Shown piece after piece: positions 44,057 to 54,682 of a stretch of DNA of 64,000 bases. Below the pieces are notes generated by a model, which was not told the origin of the DNA, searched no databases, and saw only the letters and a list, made by a program, of their open reading frames with translations. The position numbers were made by a program, and so were the translations under genes. How positions within the stretch are numbered: position 1 is the first letter of the stretch; each line of letters starts with the position of its first letter. Source of the stretch: Phocaeicola_A sp045647865 (lineage in GTDB: Bacteria > Bacteroidota > Bacteroidia > Bacteroidales > Bacteroidaceae); the NCBI GenBank assembly GCA_045647865.1, contig JAZRMW010000041.1, positions 62,001-126,000 of the forward strand. The letters are read 5' to 3'.

Positions 44057-46771
44057 TTACATGCTTACTTTAATTGTTTGAGATTTATGTCCGTTGGTGA
44101 TGGTTATCAGATAAATACCTTTGGACAAAATGGGGGTAAGAATGGTTTGGGAATTGATAGCATGTGTTTGGCAGATGAATTGTCCGCTGAGGTTTGTGAC
44201 TTTTATATTGCATCCGACAGGTGTCGTGATAGAGAGTTTGCCATCAGCTTTTGAAATGGTGACAGGTTGTTCTCTATCAATGGCTTCTATATCGCTTGAG
44301 TTGTTCAGTGTAATAGTCCATGAATGGAGGTTCTTCTGATACTCGGCCTTAATATAGATGGTGCGGATGGTGTCAGCCTCGGCGAAGGTGTAGGTCTTGC
44401 CACATAGTTTTCCTGCTGCATTCATTTGGCTTTCCATCACAAAATGTCCGTTGTTGGCATTCAATGGAGTCTGTTCGTCAGCATAGAAGTGGAGGCTTCC
44501 ATAAGCCGGAGTGATGTCGCTACTGATTTTGAATATGCATTCGGTAGCAGCAGGGATGGTAAAGGTGTACCATGTATCGTAAGCGTCAGCTGTGTTTGGA
44601 AGATAATAAGCCTTGTCTGCTTCAACTTCGATGGGGCTTCCGAAGTATTCGCCTGGGCGTGCTTCAGCAAAGCTTACGATGATGTAACGGTCAGTTCCTC
44701 CAGTTGTGCCTGGGTTGGAGCTAATGTTGATACATACGTAAAAACGTGTACCTTTCTCTACGTAGATTTTGCTCACTTTGTATCCTGACATGTAAGCTTC
44801 TTCGTAAGAGTTATCGGTGGTAGAGTTAACCATGTTGTCGGGATTTTCGCCAACCATGGTGCGCATGGTTGAGCCTTGGCCGATTTTGGACTTGATGGTG
44901 TAGAATCCTGTTTGGTCGGCCATGTAAGCGAACCAGCGAGTGAGGTCAGGAGTATTGGGTATGCTTACCAGTTCGTTCAATGCAGGGATGGTGAGTGCTG
45001 TCTCGAAGTTGCTTCCGTCTGTAGCACTCATGAAACTGGTATGAAGGATGGCTTCTTCACCATCGTTGGTGAAGGAGGTAATTTCAATGATGTAAGTCTC
45101 TCCTTTAGTAACGGAGATTTCATAAGACAATCCAAGGTCACCTGTATTTTCATCTTCGTATTCGCTGCGCTTGAAGTCGAGGGCGATTCCTTGGCAATCG
45201 TTGCGGAAGACTACACTCCATCCATTTTCTACCCACAGAGGACTCGTGGTCTTGAAGATAGCTGTACCACTCTCTTCGGCGATGAATCGGCGGTAGTTCA
45301 TGATTTGTTCGCCACGGTCTTCAATTACGATATCGTTGCCCAATGTGAAGTCGATAGGAAGGTCACAATAGTCTCCAATTACAAGATTGTGTTCCTTGAT
45401 GCTGAGTGTGTGGGTATCATTGTCGGGTGTCTTTACACAAATATAAAGTTGGTCACCTTCGAAGACACGATAGCGGTTGAACTCGTTGATGATGTTGGCA
45501 TCGGCACCATTGTAGCAAATGTAGGAGAGGAGCGTGTCAGCAGTAATTTCTAATTGCACGTCTTTTGTTGCGGTGAAAGTAAACCAGTTTTCATAGTTTG
45601 TGCCTACGAAAGAGGTTTCACCAGCTTGTACCGTTTTGGCCGTAGTAAAGTCTTCGCCTTCTGTGTTAGGTTGGCGCAGGGAGAGTGTGATGGCTTCCTT
45701 TGTATCAGTTTCTGATTGGATATTGAGATAGAGGTAATCAAATGTTTCCAATCGGGTAAGGTGAAGATTCTTGCTGATGGTGTTGGAATTTTCACGGATG
45801 CTGTCAGAGCATAACCAACCGTTGATGTTGTTGGCATTGTTCCAATAGCTGATGTGTCCTTTCCAATCAGATTTGGCACAGATATCCATCATGTATGTTG
45901 CATCCAAATCCTTGACATTCATGCGATACCAGTTATTCCCTTTTGTCAATGAGAGGGTAGTTGGGAAGTTATTGATGTCAATAGGGTAGGTGGCCAATTG
46001 TCCTGGGGTGTCAGCCGTAAGTTTGAGTGTGGCTGAAGTCGGACGGGTATTGGGAATCATCACGATGTAGTTGTGGAAACGCTCGATGGGGAATTCATGG
46101 TCATCGGTCATTTCGGCCTGTACGGCATACTTTATCTGTGAATACCCGTAATCGTCTTCATCGATATAATAAATAAGGTATTCGTTGGTAACAATGCTTG
46201 CCAATCCGTCGGCAATGGCTGTAAAGCGGATGAAGGTTGTATGGCTGAAGCCTGTGTGATACTCGGGATAGGTATTCTCGTACATAGGTAATTCTACGGG
46301 AGTGTCGAAGGGAATTTCGATGGCACTCTCCTTGGTGTTACCTCCGTAGTTTCCGGCAAAGAATTTGCTTTTAAGGGTGAAGGATGTTTCCTTGATAGCT
46401 TCAGAACCGCTTGACTTGGCTGCTTGTATGGTGAAGCGGATGACATCGCCCACGGATGTTTGGATAGTGGCAAACACACCCGCACCGTTGTCATAAGGCT
46501 CGGCAATGGAGAAGTCCTTTACATATTCGTAGTTGGCATACAAACCACCACTGATGGTGAGTCCTAAACTGGTGCTTGCCGTGGGAGCCATGATATAGAG
46601 GTTTCCTTCTTCTGTGGCGGTGTAGGTGAAGATTTGTGATGCACCGGCCTTCAAAGTAACCGGCAGGTCGGCACCATCCCATTTGATGATGGCGGCGTAT
46701 CCTCGTGTTGTTGTCATGAGATGAAACATGGCGATGAGGAGCATCATTAGCATGTAATTGGTCTTTTTCAT
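44057..46771 (-). CDS. Large secreted multidomain protein with sorting-type C-terminus (904 aa)
   Basis: Signal peptide at the start (to about residue 26), then about six repeats of a ~110-residue beta-domain (for example AYDTWYTFTIPAATECIF and FVGTNYENWFTFTATKDVQL), similar in pattern to PPC-type jelly-roll domains. The last ~70 residues (IKVTNLSGQFICQTH, LSKGIYLITITNG, KVSM) match the T9SS type A/Por sorting domain pattern. It is probably surface-exposed. It is the last gene of the SusC-SusD-LRR operon, 68 bp after the third LRR lipoprotein. The substrate is unknown. Confidence 0.7.
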   Translation of the reverse strand: MKKTNYMLMMLLIAMFHLMTTTRGYAAIIKWDGADLPVTLKAGASQIFTYTATEEGNLYIMAPTASTSLGLTISGGLYANYEYVKDFSIAEPYDNGAGVFATIQTSVGDVIRFTIQAAKSSGSEAIKETSFTLKSKFFAGNYGGNTKESAIEIPFDTPVELPMYENTYPEYHTGFSHTTFIRFTAIADGLASIVTNEYLIYYIDEDDYGYSQIKYAVQAEMTDDHEFPIERFHNYIVMIPNTRPTSATLKLTADTPGQLATYPIDINNFPTTLSLTKGNNWYRMNVKDLDATYMMDICAKSDWKGHISYWNNANNINGWLCSDSIRENSNTISKNLHLTRLETFDYLYLNIQSETDTKEAITLSLRQPNTEGEDFTTAKTVQAGETSFVGTNYENWFTFTATKDVQLEITADTLLSYICYNGADANIINEFNRYRVFEGDQLYICVKTPDNDTHTLSIKEHNLVIGDYCDLPIDFTLGNDIVIEDRGEQIMNYRRFIAEESGTAIFKTTSPLWVENGWSVVFRNDCQGIALDFKRSEYEDENTGDLGLSYEISVTKGETYIIEITSFTNDGEEAILHTSFMSATDGSNFETALTIPALNELVSIPNTPDLTRWFAYMADQTGFYTIKSKIGQGSTMRTMVGENPDNMVNSTTDNSYEEAYMSGYKVSKIYVEKGTRFYVCINISSNPGTTGGTDRYIIVSFAEARPGEYFGSPIEVEADKAYYLPNTADAYDTWYTFTIPAATECIFKISSDITPAYGSLHFYADEQTPLNANNGHFVMESQMNAAGKLCGKTYTFAEADTIRTIYIKAEYQKNLHSWTITLNNSSDIEAIDREQPVTISKADGKLSITTPVGCNIKVTNLSGQFICQTHAINSQTILTPILSKGIYLITITNGHKSQTIKVSM

Positions 46772-46839
46772 ATGAGTTTTTAGTATTTGTTTATTTTGTT
46801 TTTTCTTTTCTCTAAAAAATCTTTAACTCCCAAACCGGT

Positions 46840-48366
46840 TTATTCTCCAAATGTACGGTCGTAATCCTCTTGAGTGAAAAAGAGGTAATGGGGAGAGAGG
46901 TTGGTGAGTCCGCTTACGTCCACATCCTCTTTGGTGAGTCCGCAATCGATAAGGCTTAGGAATCCTAAATTGTTGCTTTCTACACGAGGGAATCCATCCA
47001 AGGGGTTACGGTCGAGTACGAGTGTGTTGAGGTCGGGCATATTCTCAATCTCTTCCTTTGTCACATGGGTAATGAGATTGTCGCTCATAGAGAGTTCGCA
47101 GATATCTGCACGCTGAATCTCCTTGGGAATCTCGGTGAAGGCACATCCGTCGAGGTAAAGACCACGAATGCTCTTGCGGGTGTATCCACCACCTTCGTAA
47201 GGTACTTGAGCTGTAGAAAGCGAGGGTGGGAGTGTACTCAGATTCTTGTTGTTGGAGAAATCGAGGATAGACATGCGATATACTTCGTCGAACACATCGG
47301 GTATTGACGTGATTTGTGAGCCTGTGATGATGAGGTTACTCAATTGTGTCCAATTGCGGATACTTTCGGGTATTGAGTTAATCTGCTCGTTCACCATATT
47401 GAAGTGATAGATGTCGTCGATTTGAGTCAACACCTCAGGAAACTCCGTAAACTTGTTGTTGAAGAGGTAAACATTGATGAGGTGCTTCATGTTGGCCATT
47501 TCATCGGGGAGATGTGCCAGATTGGTATTCTCGATGTGGAGAGTGACTAGGTTCATCTGTGCAATTTCGGCAGGCAATTCCTCCAACTCGCAATTGCGTA
47601 TGGTGAGGTTGACCAACGAAGATAGGTTGGCAATAGCTGCCGGCAATTTCTTCATGTGCTTGAACTCCGTGAGTGCCCTGTTTACAGGTTCTTCTCCGTT
47701 ATCGAAATGGTATCGAGGAAGACCATCAATGACAATACCGTTGATGGATACAGGGTCGCCATAGTCGTCGATTTCGAACTCAAGTCCTGCCCATGTGTCA
47801 TCGATTACGCCTCCGTCGAAATCCCACGACTTGGGCCACTTGGTCTTATCCTCACCCAAAATCTCCAGACAGAGGGCATAGAGGGTGTTGAAGTAATTGT
47901 CGCCCGAAAGCACTTGTTTGACCTTGGTGGGAAGTTCGTATTCGCACTTTTCACCCGCTTTGATTACAAAGTCATTATTGCGTTCGAGGGTAATATCGAG
48001 CACATCTATCAGGGTGGCATTCTTGTCAAATGCACGGTAAGAGATGAGTTTGTAATCTCCTTCTTCCAAGGCTATATAGGGAGTGCTCACCACCTCTTCA
48101 TTACCCTTTACGGGGAGACTTTGGAGGGTTTTGCGTACACCATCCTTCTCGATGGTGATTATTACACTTCCAATCTCCAAAAGATTGTTGAGTGTATAGG
48201 GCCTTGGGAGTGAAAAGTCATAAGTCTTCGTCAAAATGAACTGAAAACTGATTTCACCTTGCGTGGGTGAAAGGCGTTCGTTATTCTCTTTGTCACACGA
48301 AGAGAGGAAGGGCATCAATGGCATCAAGATTGCCATGAACCAAAGGATTGATTTTGCCTTTTTCAT
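46840..48366 (-). CDS. Leucine-rich-repeat lipoprotein (508 aa)
   Basis: Lipoprotein signal with Cys at FLSSC, a beta-sandwich-like N-terminal part (about 35-200), then leucine-rich repeats from about 235 to 490 (LVNLTIRNCELEELPAEIAQ, LVTLHIENTNLAHLPDEMA). It is probably a surface binding protein that holds ligand near the SusC-SusD pair. Confidence 0.82.
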   Translation of the reverse strand: MKKAKSILWFMAILMPLMPFLSSCDKENNERLSPTQGEISFQFILTKTYDFSLPRPYTLNNLLEIGSVIITIEKDGVRKTLQSLPVKGNEEVVSTPYIALEEGDYKLISYRAFDKNATLIDVLDITLERNNDFVIKAGEKCEYELPTKVKQVLSGDNYFNTLYALCLEILGEDKTKWPKSWDFDGGVIDDTWAGLEFEIDDYGDPVSINGIVIDGLPRYHFDNGEEPVNRALTEFKHMKKLPAAIANLSSLVNLTIRNCELEELPAEIAQMNLVTLHIENTNLAHLPDEMANMKHLINVYLFNNKFTEFPEVLTQIDDIYHFNMVNEQINSIPESIRNWTQLSNLIITGSQITSIPDVFDEVYRMSILDFSNNKNLSTLPPSLSTAQVPYEGGGYTRKSIRGLYLDGCAFTEIPKEIQRADICELSMSDNLITHVTKEEIENMPDLNTLVLDRNPLDGFPRVESNNLGFLSLIDCGLTKEDVDVSGLTNLSPHYLFFTQEDYDRTFGE

Positions 48367-48371
48367 ATCTG

Positions 48372-48419
48372 TTTTTTTTAGCGTACCTACAAAAAGTTTT
48401 TTTCTAACCGGGGAGAAAA
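48372..48419. repeat. Short palindromic tandem repeat, copy D
   Basis: TTTTTTTTAGCGTACCTACA, then AAAGTTTTTTTCTAACCGGG and GAGAAAA: a diverged pair of the units seen at 16173, between two LRR genes of the operon. Confidence 0.5.
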
Positions 48420-50084
48420 TTATTCTTCATCATCCTCGTCATCCTTACCCCATAGCGGACAGGGACGCTTGATGTAAGATGGAACATTATCGAATCCAAC
48501 GCGTTTGCCTGAAGAATCCTTTCCATTCTCGTACTGATTGAAGACGAGTGTATAGGGGTCCCAACACTTGATGTTCTTGTGGTAGAGTATCCAGTCGGGG
48601 ATGTTTCCGGTGAGGAAGTTCAGATTGATGGCGAGGTTCTCCAATTGAGGCATCACGGGATTGTTTGCCACCTTCTCCTCCTCGGTTTCGTATAGGCTTG
48701 CATCGTATCCCATATCAGGTATTGAGCCTTCGAAATAGTTGTAAGAGAGGCCGATATACACCACATTCTTAAGTGTAAAGAGAGCTTCGGGCAAGGTGCC
48801 GTGTAAGCCCAGGTCCGCCTTCTCTGATGTGTTTTCGTTCAATTTCCCAAAAACATCTTTCACGCGATTGTTTCCGAAATTGATATACAGAAGGCTATGT
48901 TTGTCCAACTCTGTGATGATGTCAATGGGTAGTGAGGTGAAGTTGTTTCCACTCAAATCCAATTCCTCAAGCTTGGTCATTTCCTTCATGCGTGCGGGTA
49001 GTTTGCTGATGCCGTATCCGAGGAGGTTAAGTGATTCGAGGTGGGGCAGATAGGTGATGTCATCCTCTAATTCAATGTTTTTTCCTGCCGCATCGGTGTT
49101 TCCTGTAAGCGAGAGGGTGCGCAATTGGTCGAGCTTGCGAATCTGATAAGGGATTGTACGGTCGGTGTCGAACATGGAAAAGCGGAGACCTACGACACGT
49201 AATTCATCTACGGTTTCACCCTTTTCGTTGACATATTCCAATTCTTCTGTCTCGATGTTATTCCAATGAATCATAGAAGTAGTGGGGTCTATGTTGAAGG
49301 CACATCGCATAAGGCGTGCAATGGTGAGTACGGCCAATGAGTCGCCTTGACGTGAGGGGATAATCTCTTGTGCCTTCTTTTGGCGGAAGGTGAGGCGTTT
49401 CTCTATAAGGGAATCTCCCTCAGCCATAGTATTCTTCTGCTTGAACACGATAGTGGCCACTCGGTCAGCATCGCTTTCTGCATACAAGTCATAATCAATA
49501 CGAACGGTAGAAGTGCGGGGGATAGAGCCGCCTTTCAACTCTTCGGTCTTCACTTTCAACCATCCTGTGCGTGATTCATCCGCATATTCCACCTCCACAG
49601 TATAGGGGATGTTGGAGGTAACACGCACGTTTTCAAACATCTTGTCATAGTCTGAGAAGTCGGCAACCTCAATCAGTTCTTTGTCGAGCTTAATCACTCT
49701 ATCGTAACCCAATTGTTGGATAACAAGTTGACGACTATATTTCCCGCATCTGAAGGTGAGATGTGCCTCGCGTGTGTCATACAGATAGCTGCTATCCACG
49801 CGGATTTCGCAGGTGGTAGAACCATTTCCATTTGCAGGAGAGACAAGACACCATTCGCGGTCGGTCATCACAGTCCATTCATCAGATGCCGTCAGTGAGA
49901 TGGTGTTGATACCTCCGTGAGCATCAAAGTCAAGCACTTCGTGACTGAGGGCTATTTGAGGAGAAGGAATAGTCTCATCCTCTTCACATGCAATGAGGCA
50001 GAGGCATAATACAAAGGTACAATGAATGACGTTCAATCTAGGAATGAACTTCATTAATTCTAGGAATGTATGTCGTTTAATCAT
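48420..50084 (-). CDS. BACON-domain leucine-rich-repeat lipoprotein (554 aa)
   Basis: Lipoprotein Cys in CLIAC, then a BACON domain (about 45-130: DAHGGINTISLTASDEWTVM, WCLVSPANGNG) and leucine-rich repeats in the second half (LRTLSLTGNTD, LEELDLSGNNFTSLPIDI). BACON domains bind polymers or mucin-type ligands, and the repeats suggest protein recognition. Located between two other LRR lipoproteins in the operon. No catalytic motif is seen. Confidence 0.82.
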   Translation of the reverse strand: MIKRHTFLELMKFIPRLNVIHCTFVLCLCLIACEEDETIPSPQIALSHEVLDFDAHGGINTISLTASDEWTVMTDREWCLVSPANGNGSTTCEIRVDSSYLYDTREAHLTFRCGKYSRQLVIQQLGYDRVIKLDKELIEVADFSDYDKMFENVRVTSNIPYTVEVEYADESRTGWLKVKTEELKGGSIPRTSTVRIDYDLYAESDADRVATIVFKQKNTMAEGDSLIEKRLTFRQKKAQEIIPSRQGDSLAVLTIARLMRCAFNIDPTTSMIHWNNIETEELEYVNEKGETVDELRVVGLRFSMFDTDRTIPYQIRKLDQLRTLSLTGNTDAAGKNIELEDDITYLPHLESLNLLGYGISKLPARMKEMTKLEELDLSGNNFTSLPIDIITELDKHSLLYINFGNNRVKDVFGKLNENTSEKADLGLHGTLPEALFTLKNVVYIGLSYNYFEGSIPDMGYDASLYETEEEKVANNPVMPQLENLAINLNFLTGNIPDWILYHKNIKCWDPYTLVFNQYENGKDSSGKRVGFDNVPSYIKRPCPLWGKDDEDDEE

Positions 50085-50099
50085 AGTCTTTATTCTATA

Positions 50100-52727
50100 T
50101 TAATTTGCCAATGTAATGTCCTGTTCTTCGTCGTAGGTGAATCCGAACAAGCCGTTCTGTATGCGATATACTACACTTTGGGGAATGGTCATCTTGATAT
50201 TCGGATTGTTGGACACATCCAATGAGTTGAGGTTTGAAGGGAAGTTTGTGACCGCACGGAAATCGTTGCCCGAGAAATCCACAATGATTAATCCTGGATG
50301 CTCATGCAAGTATGCAGGCCATTTTGTCATTGAGCGTACCCATTTGGTTTGTGCTTCATCGCGGTAATATCCTTGACTGGCCATGAGCAATTGGGTCATA
50401 CTTGCCACATTCAGTACATTTTCAGGAAATTCGCGAAACTCATTATAGCTGAATTCTACTCCCGAGAGGTTGGGCAGATTGGCGGTATTGAACCCGTTAG
50501 GAAGGGATTTTAGATTGTTTCCTGCACAATCCAATGCCTGCAACGAGTGGAAATCCTTCAGGGCGGCATTGCGAATGGTGTCGATGTGGTTATTGGCTAC
50601 CACAAGATAGTTGATTTCAGACTTGGTATCTGCAAATTCACGTGGAAATTCACCGATGCCGGTATCGCCCTCGCGTTTGCCTAATTCGTTCATAGCCATA
50701 CTCAGTTTCTCCACACGGATGCCCTTGAATCCATCTTGGAAACCATGCATTTTGTTGGTTGTAAGGTCAATCTCCTCGATGGCATATCCTCCTTCTATAT
50801 TGCTGAGAAAGGCCGGAAATTGTTGAAGATTGTTGGCTACACAGGTGAATAGTTCCATATCATCCACTCCACAAAAATCTGCAGGAAATTCGCTTATCTT
50901 ATTGAAATCAAGGATAAGTTGAATCGGGGCAATGGGTTGGATGGAGGGTACACTCGTGATTTTATTGAAAGCCGCATCGAGTAAGCGTAAGTCGCTCATC
51001 CGGTACAGATTTTCGGGGAGTGTGGTCAGTTTGTTTTCGTTGAGATACAGAAGTTGCACCTTGGTACAATTGAGGCACATCTGCTCAAGAGTTTTCAATA
51101 TCGCATCGGGTGACATCTTGTATAAGCCAGAGATGTTGACGGATACCAATTCTGTCAAACCTTCAAAAATGGAGGCATCCAATTCAGTTAAGGGAAGGTT
51201 GAACAACTCCAAATCGGAAAGTTTACTTAATTGGGCAATGCTTTTCGGAAGTTTTTCTATCTGGGCATTGGCAATGAAGAGCATTTCCAAATTCTCAAGT
51301 TTGCCTATGGCTTCATCAATACCTGTGATTCGGTTGGCCGGCTCTCCGGCAAGTTGCGCATAGGTGGTGAGGTATTTATAGTCCTTCTCCACTTGTTTGC
51401 CAAATTTGAGAGGAGAACGGTATGATGCACCCGATTCTGTTTTTCTTCTCATCGAGGTTCTTTCGCGAGCGATGTCCAGACGATGTTTGCGAATGTCTAT
51501 TCCTTTCTTCATCAATGTATAAGGTGAATAGCGGAATTTTCCTGTACCATCGTTGACATCACCTACAAATTCCTCATCGTGTGTACCTAAATAAAGAATC
51601 TGCAGTTCTGTAAGTTGGCCAATAGCAGCAGGTACAACACCCAATGGATTGAATGCTCCCAAGTTTAATGAGATAACACGCCCTTTAGAGTTCAACTCTA
51701 CACCCGGTTGGTTTCCCCATGCATCAATAGGGCGGGGAGTACCATCTTCAAATTCAAAAAGCCAGTTGGCTCCAGGCTCTTCCGAATCACCATTGAAACT
51801 CCAATTCTTTCCATCCATAGCCTCCCAAATCTGACGAAGAGCAATGTAGTCATGCATTGCCTCACTTTCTGGTATTTCCACAGGGACGGTATGTGATGTG
51901 AGTTCAAAATGGCGGATATGAAAGTTGAGTTCTGTATCAGCCGCATACATGAACTTCCGACTCTTGTCACTGAGTTCATAACGTACAAGAGTATAGTCAC
52001 CGGCTTGCAGAGTCAAAGTATCGGTGTGGAAATAACGTTCATTTTTTGCTCTCCATGCTTTCACTTTATGTTCTTCGCGATAATTGATTCCATTCATATT
52101 GCGAGAGAAAACAAACTTGATACTATCAATCTTCTCGTAATTAAACAAATCGGTGTAAGTATATGAATCGGCTCTTGACAATTCGGGCAAAACTTTCTCC
52201 ATGGTAGCAGAGTAGGTTCCGTATGCTACACTTTCGATGTAAATGGGATGAATGGTGATGTGGTTGGGAGTGATGGTGAACGAACGCTCTTCATCAGGTG
52301 TGCCCACTTGAAGAATTTCGGCCATTGTCCCCTCTTTGTATTCACCATAAATTACGTAACCAACAATTTGATACTCACCCGTAAGGAGCTTTAAGTTTTC
52401 AGATGTAAGCATAAATTCACTTCCACCTACACCCGTAGAGGAGAGGTTGAGAGATTGCTTGATACTCTTTCCTTTATGAATCAAGGAGAGTTCAATCTTT
52501 CGCGCTTCTTCCAGACGATTGAGAGCATCTCCCTCCATGAGGGCTCTACTTGCCTGTTTGTAAAGTTTCAATTGGATATAACCGTATTGATTATTTCCTG
52601 CTGAGAGATTATCTTCATCCTCAGAGCAGCCGTTCATTATGAAAAGTGACACTGATGCGAAGAAAATCCACATCAGACATTTTATAGAAACATATGGTTT
52701 GTATTGAAATATAGAGACTTTTTTCAT
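50100..52727 (-). CDS. DUF4458 / leucine-rich-repeat lipoprotein (875 aa)
   Basis: Lipoprotein signal (Cys in MNGC) and an N-terminal region starting YGYIQLKLYK typical of DUF4458, in two related beta-domains to about residue 275. A long leucine-rich-repeat region follows from about 330 to 860 (LEMLFIANAQIEKLPKSIAQ, LRLLDAAFNKITSVPS). It is the largest LRR protein of the locus and probably a surface-exposed ligand-capture subunit. It begins 6 bp after the preceding BACON gene, so it is cotranscribed. Confidence 0.82.
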   Translation of the reverse strand: MKKVSIFQYKPYVSIKCLMWIFFASVSLFIMNGCSEDEDNLSAGNNQYGYIQLKLYKQASRALMEGDALNRLEEARKIELSLIHKGKSIKQSLNLSSTGVGGSEFMLTSENLKLLTGEYQIVGYVIYGEYKEGTMAEILQVGTPDEERSFTITPNHITIHPIYIESVAYGTYSATMEKVLPELSRADSYTYTDLFNYEKIDSIKFVFSRNMNGINYREEHKVKAWRAKNERYFHTDTLTLQAGDYTLVRYELSDKSRKFMYAADTELNFHIRHFELTSHTVPVEIPESEAMHDYIALRQIWEAMDGKNWSFNGDSEEPGANWLFEFEDGTPRPIDAWGNQPGVELNSKGRVISLNLGAFNPLGVVPAAIGQLTELQILYLGTHDEEFVGDVNDGTGKFRYSPYTLMKKGIDIRKHRLDIARERTSMRRKTESGASYRSPLKFGKQVEKDYKYLTTYAQLAGEPANRITGIDEAIGKLENLEMLFIANAQIEKLPKSIAQLSKLSDLELFNLPLTELDASIFEGLTELVSVNISGLYKMSPDAILKTLEQMCLNCTKVQLLYLNENKLTTLPENLYRMSDLRLLDAAFNKITSVPSIQPIAPIQLILDFNKISEFPADFCGVDDMELFTCVANNLQQFPAFLSNIEGGYAIEEIDLTTNKMHGFQDGFKGIRVEKLSMAMNELGKREGDTGIGEFPREFADTKSEINYLVVANNHIDTIRNAALKDFHSLQALDCAGNNLKSLPNGFNTANLPNLSGVEFSYNEFREFPENVLNVASMTQLLMASQGYYRDEAQTKWVRSMTKWPAYLHEHPGLIIVDFSGNDFRAVTNFPSNLNSLDVSNNPNIKMTIPQSVVYRIQNGLFGFTYDEEQDITLAN

Positions 52728-52733
52728 GAGAAA

Positions 52734-54662
52734 TTATTCGTTTTCCTTTAACTTGATGTCAAATGTAAATATTTGGGTTTCACTATAACCATCCCCACGG
52801 AAGACATTGATATTGAATCGGAATCCGCGTGTAGTCGTCAACATGCCCGGTGCAACATTCAAAATGATAGATTCCAATTCTCCTGTCTCTTCTGAACGTA
52901 GATATTCAAGTGTGACGCCATTTTGTTGAGCTGAACTTGCATCTCTTTCTTCCCATTCATTCGTAGATGAATTGTACCAAAGACGGATGAGGTTGGGGGT
53001 GAGTTGTTCAGAGGTCACCTTTGATACTTTGAATTGCAAAGTACCACCGTCAGAAGGAAGATATACGGTATTTCCATTTTCCAAACCTTCAAGTACGAGT
53101 TCATAAGTAATCTCATGGTCCTGCTTCTGCATGATATGGGAGAATGATTCGGCATATTCTTCCTTCAATGTAGCATTACCAGAGTTAAACAAATCATCGA
53201 ACGAAACATTCTTGGGTACAATGAAAATGAAAGCCTCTCGCATAGATGCGGGGTTTGTCAATCCATTTTGGTCATCTGCATCGCCTCGGTCATTGGCTTT
53301 CAAGTATATTTCTTTGGTAAAAATGCCATTTGCTTCTGAACGATTAGAAGTATCGCCCATTCGAAGCGAAGCCCAATGTACTTCTTCCTTCAATACACGT
53401 CCATTGTTTGCGTTACACATGATGAGATGATAAGGAGCATCTTCAATGGATGTATAGTCAATGGAAGTTTTTATATTGAAAGGAAGTTCCATTTTCTTCC
53501 AATAATCATTCTTGTTTTCGGCATCGATATAACTTGATTTTGCCTCAAATGAAAAGTCGTTACCAAGCGGGTCGTATGAGGGGAATGCAAAGTCGTGTTG
53601 CAGGAAGTTTCCTTGAATTCCATCAAATGAGATTTCGATAGATTTCAATACCTCTCCACGGATATCTGTCAATTGAATCACTCCATTTTTTGTTTCAGAT
53701 GACAGGTATTCATCCTTTAGTATCAAACCTACACCTACACGATGTGTTTGAAGCGTTCCATCATCCTTTCTGTTAGTTGCTTGAGAGGTTTCGCTTGCCA
53801 ATTGAATCCATTCGGGCATATTATTTACTTCCCACATAATGTTGGATTCTACATAGAAAATGGTTTGATAAGTGCCGGCTTGAAGGGTATCAGTCAGTTC
53901 GAAAGAGACTCTTTCTTCCTCATTGTCAATCTTTGTATCACCTTCAAAAACATGACACTCTGATACCGCTTTTACCTGGATATGAACGGGTGAAGTACCA
54001 GGTACTTGTAAACTGAATGACCCACTCATGCTGGTATCGGTAAAGTTTTGATAATCGGCATTAATAGTCAGGTTTACGGTTGTTTCTTTTCCATCCTGTG
54101 GCTCTTTGTCTTTAGAGAAAGAGAGCCAATTGTTGGTATTCTCCGTAGAGATGTTCCATTTGCTGGAGGAGGTAATTTGAAGATTCCCTACAAATTTTCC
54201 TCCTGTATTGTCTGCCTTCAGGTTCATTACTCCATCCTCTATGTCGCCTGTTATTTCCAAATCGCTCTCTGCGGCAGACAATTGGGTGATTCTAACAAGG
54301 AAAGGCAAATCCTCACCATCCACCAACACCATAAGTTCTGCACTACGTGGATTACTACTTCTGTTATCTCCATAGGGTGTAATGAGAATGGTTGCTTCAC
54401 CGGCCTTACCTTGTGTAGGCGAAGCTGATAGCCAATTATTGGAACTTGTGAATGTTGCCGTCCATGACGCACCTGCCGTAAAATGAATTTCGGCTTCTTG
54501 CCCTTCGGCAATGCCTTCGAACGTGATAGGTTCAACTTCAAAAATGGTTGTACCTGTGGTTTCTTTTATCTCAGTGTTGTTATCATCGCATGATGCAAAA
54601 TGGAATGAAACCATACCACAAACTAATGCGGTAAACAGGATGGATAGAATATTTTTCTTCAT
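52734..54662 (-). CDS. BACON-domain lipoprotein, DUF5003-like (642 aa)
   Basis: Lipoprotein Cys in FASC, then two BACON-type domains (about 45-130 with FTAGASWTATFTSSNNWLSA, and about 135-230 with ITSSSKWNISTENTNNWLSF). Beta-rich domains follow to the end, in the way of DUF5003 proteins that accompany SusCD-LRR loci. It is probably a surface glycan- or protein-binding accessory of the SusC-SusD pair. The gap to the upstream DUF4984-like gene is only 20 bp. Confidence 0.75.
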   Translation of the reverse strand: MKKNILSILFTALVCGMVSFHFASCDDNNTEIKETTGTTIFEVEPITFEGIAEGQEAEIHFTAGASWTATFTSSNNWLSASPTQGKAGEATILITPYGDNRSSNPRSAELMVLVDGEDLPFLVRITQLSAAESDLEITGDIEDGVMNLKADNTGGKFVGNLQITSSSKWNISTENTNNWLSFSKDKEPQDGKETTVNLTINADYQNFTDTSMSGSFSLQVPGTSPVHIQVKAVSECHVFEGDTKIDNEEERVSFELTDTLQAGTYQTIFYVESNIMWEVNNMPEWIQLASETSQATNRKDDGTLQTHRVGVGLILKDEYLSSETKNGVIQLTDIRGEVLKSIEISFDGIQGNFLQHDFAFPSYDPLGNDFSFEAKSSYIDAENKNDYWKKMELPFNIKTSIDYTSIEDAPYHLIMCNANNGRVLKEEVHWASLRMGDTSNRSEANGIFTKEIYLKANDRGDADDQNGLTNPASMREAFIFIVPKNVSFDDLFNSGNATLKEEYAESFSHIMQKQDHEITYELVLEGLENGNTVYLPSDGGTLQFKVSKVTSEQLTPNLIRLWYNSSTNEWEERDASSAQQNGVTLEYLRSEETGELESIILNVAPGMLTTTRGFRFNINVFRGDGYSETQIFTFDIKLKENE

Positions 54663-54682
54663 AATCTGAATACATTAAATTA

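Noticed and set aside
44876..45553. Long open frame opposite the secreted protein (225 codons)
   Set aside because: It lies wholly inside 44057-46771 on the other strand. That gene has a signal peptide and recognisable repeated domains; this one has none.
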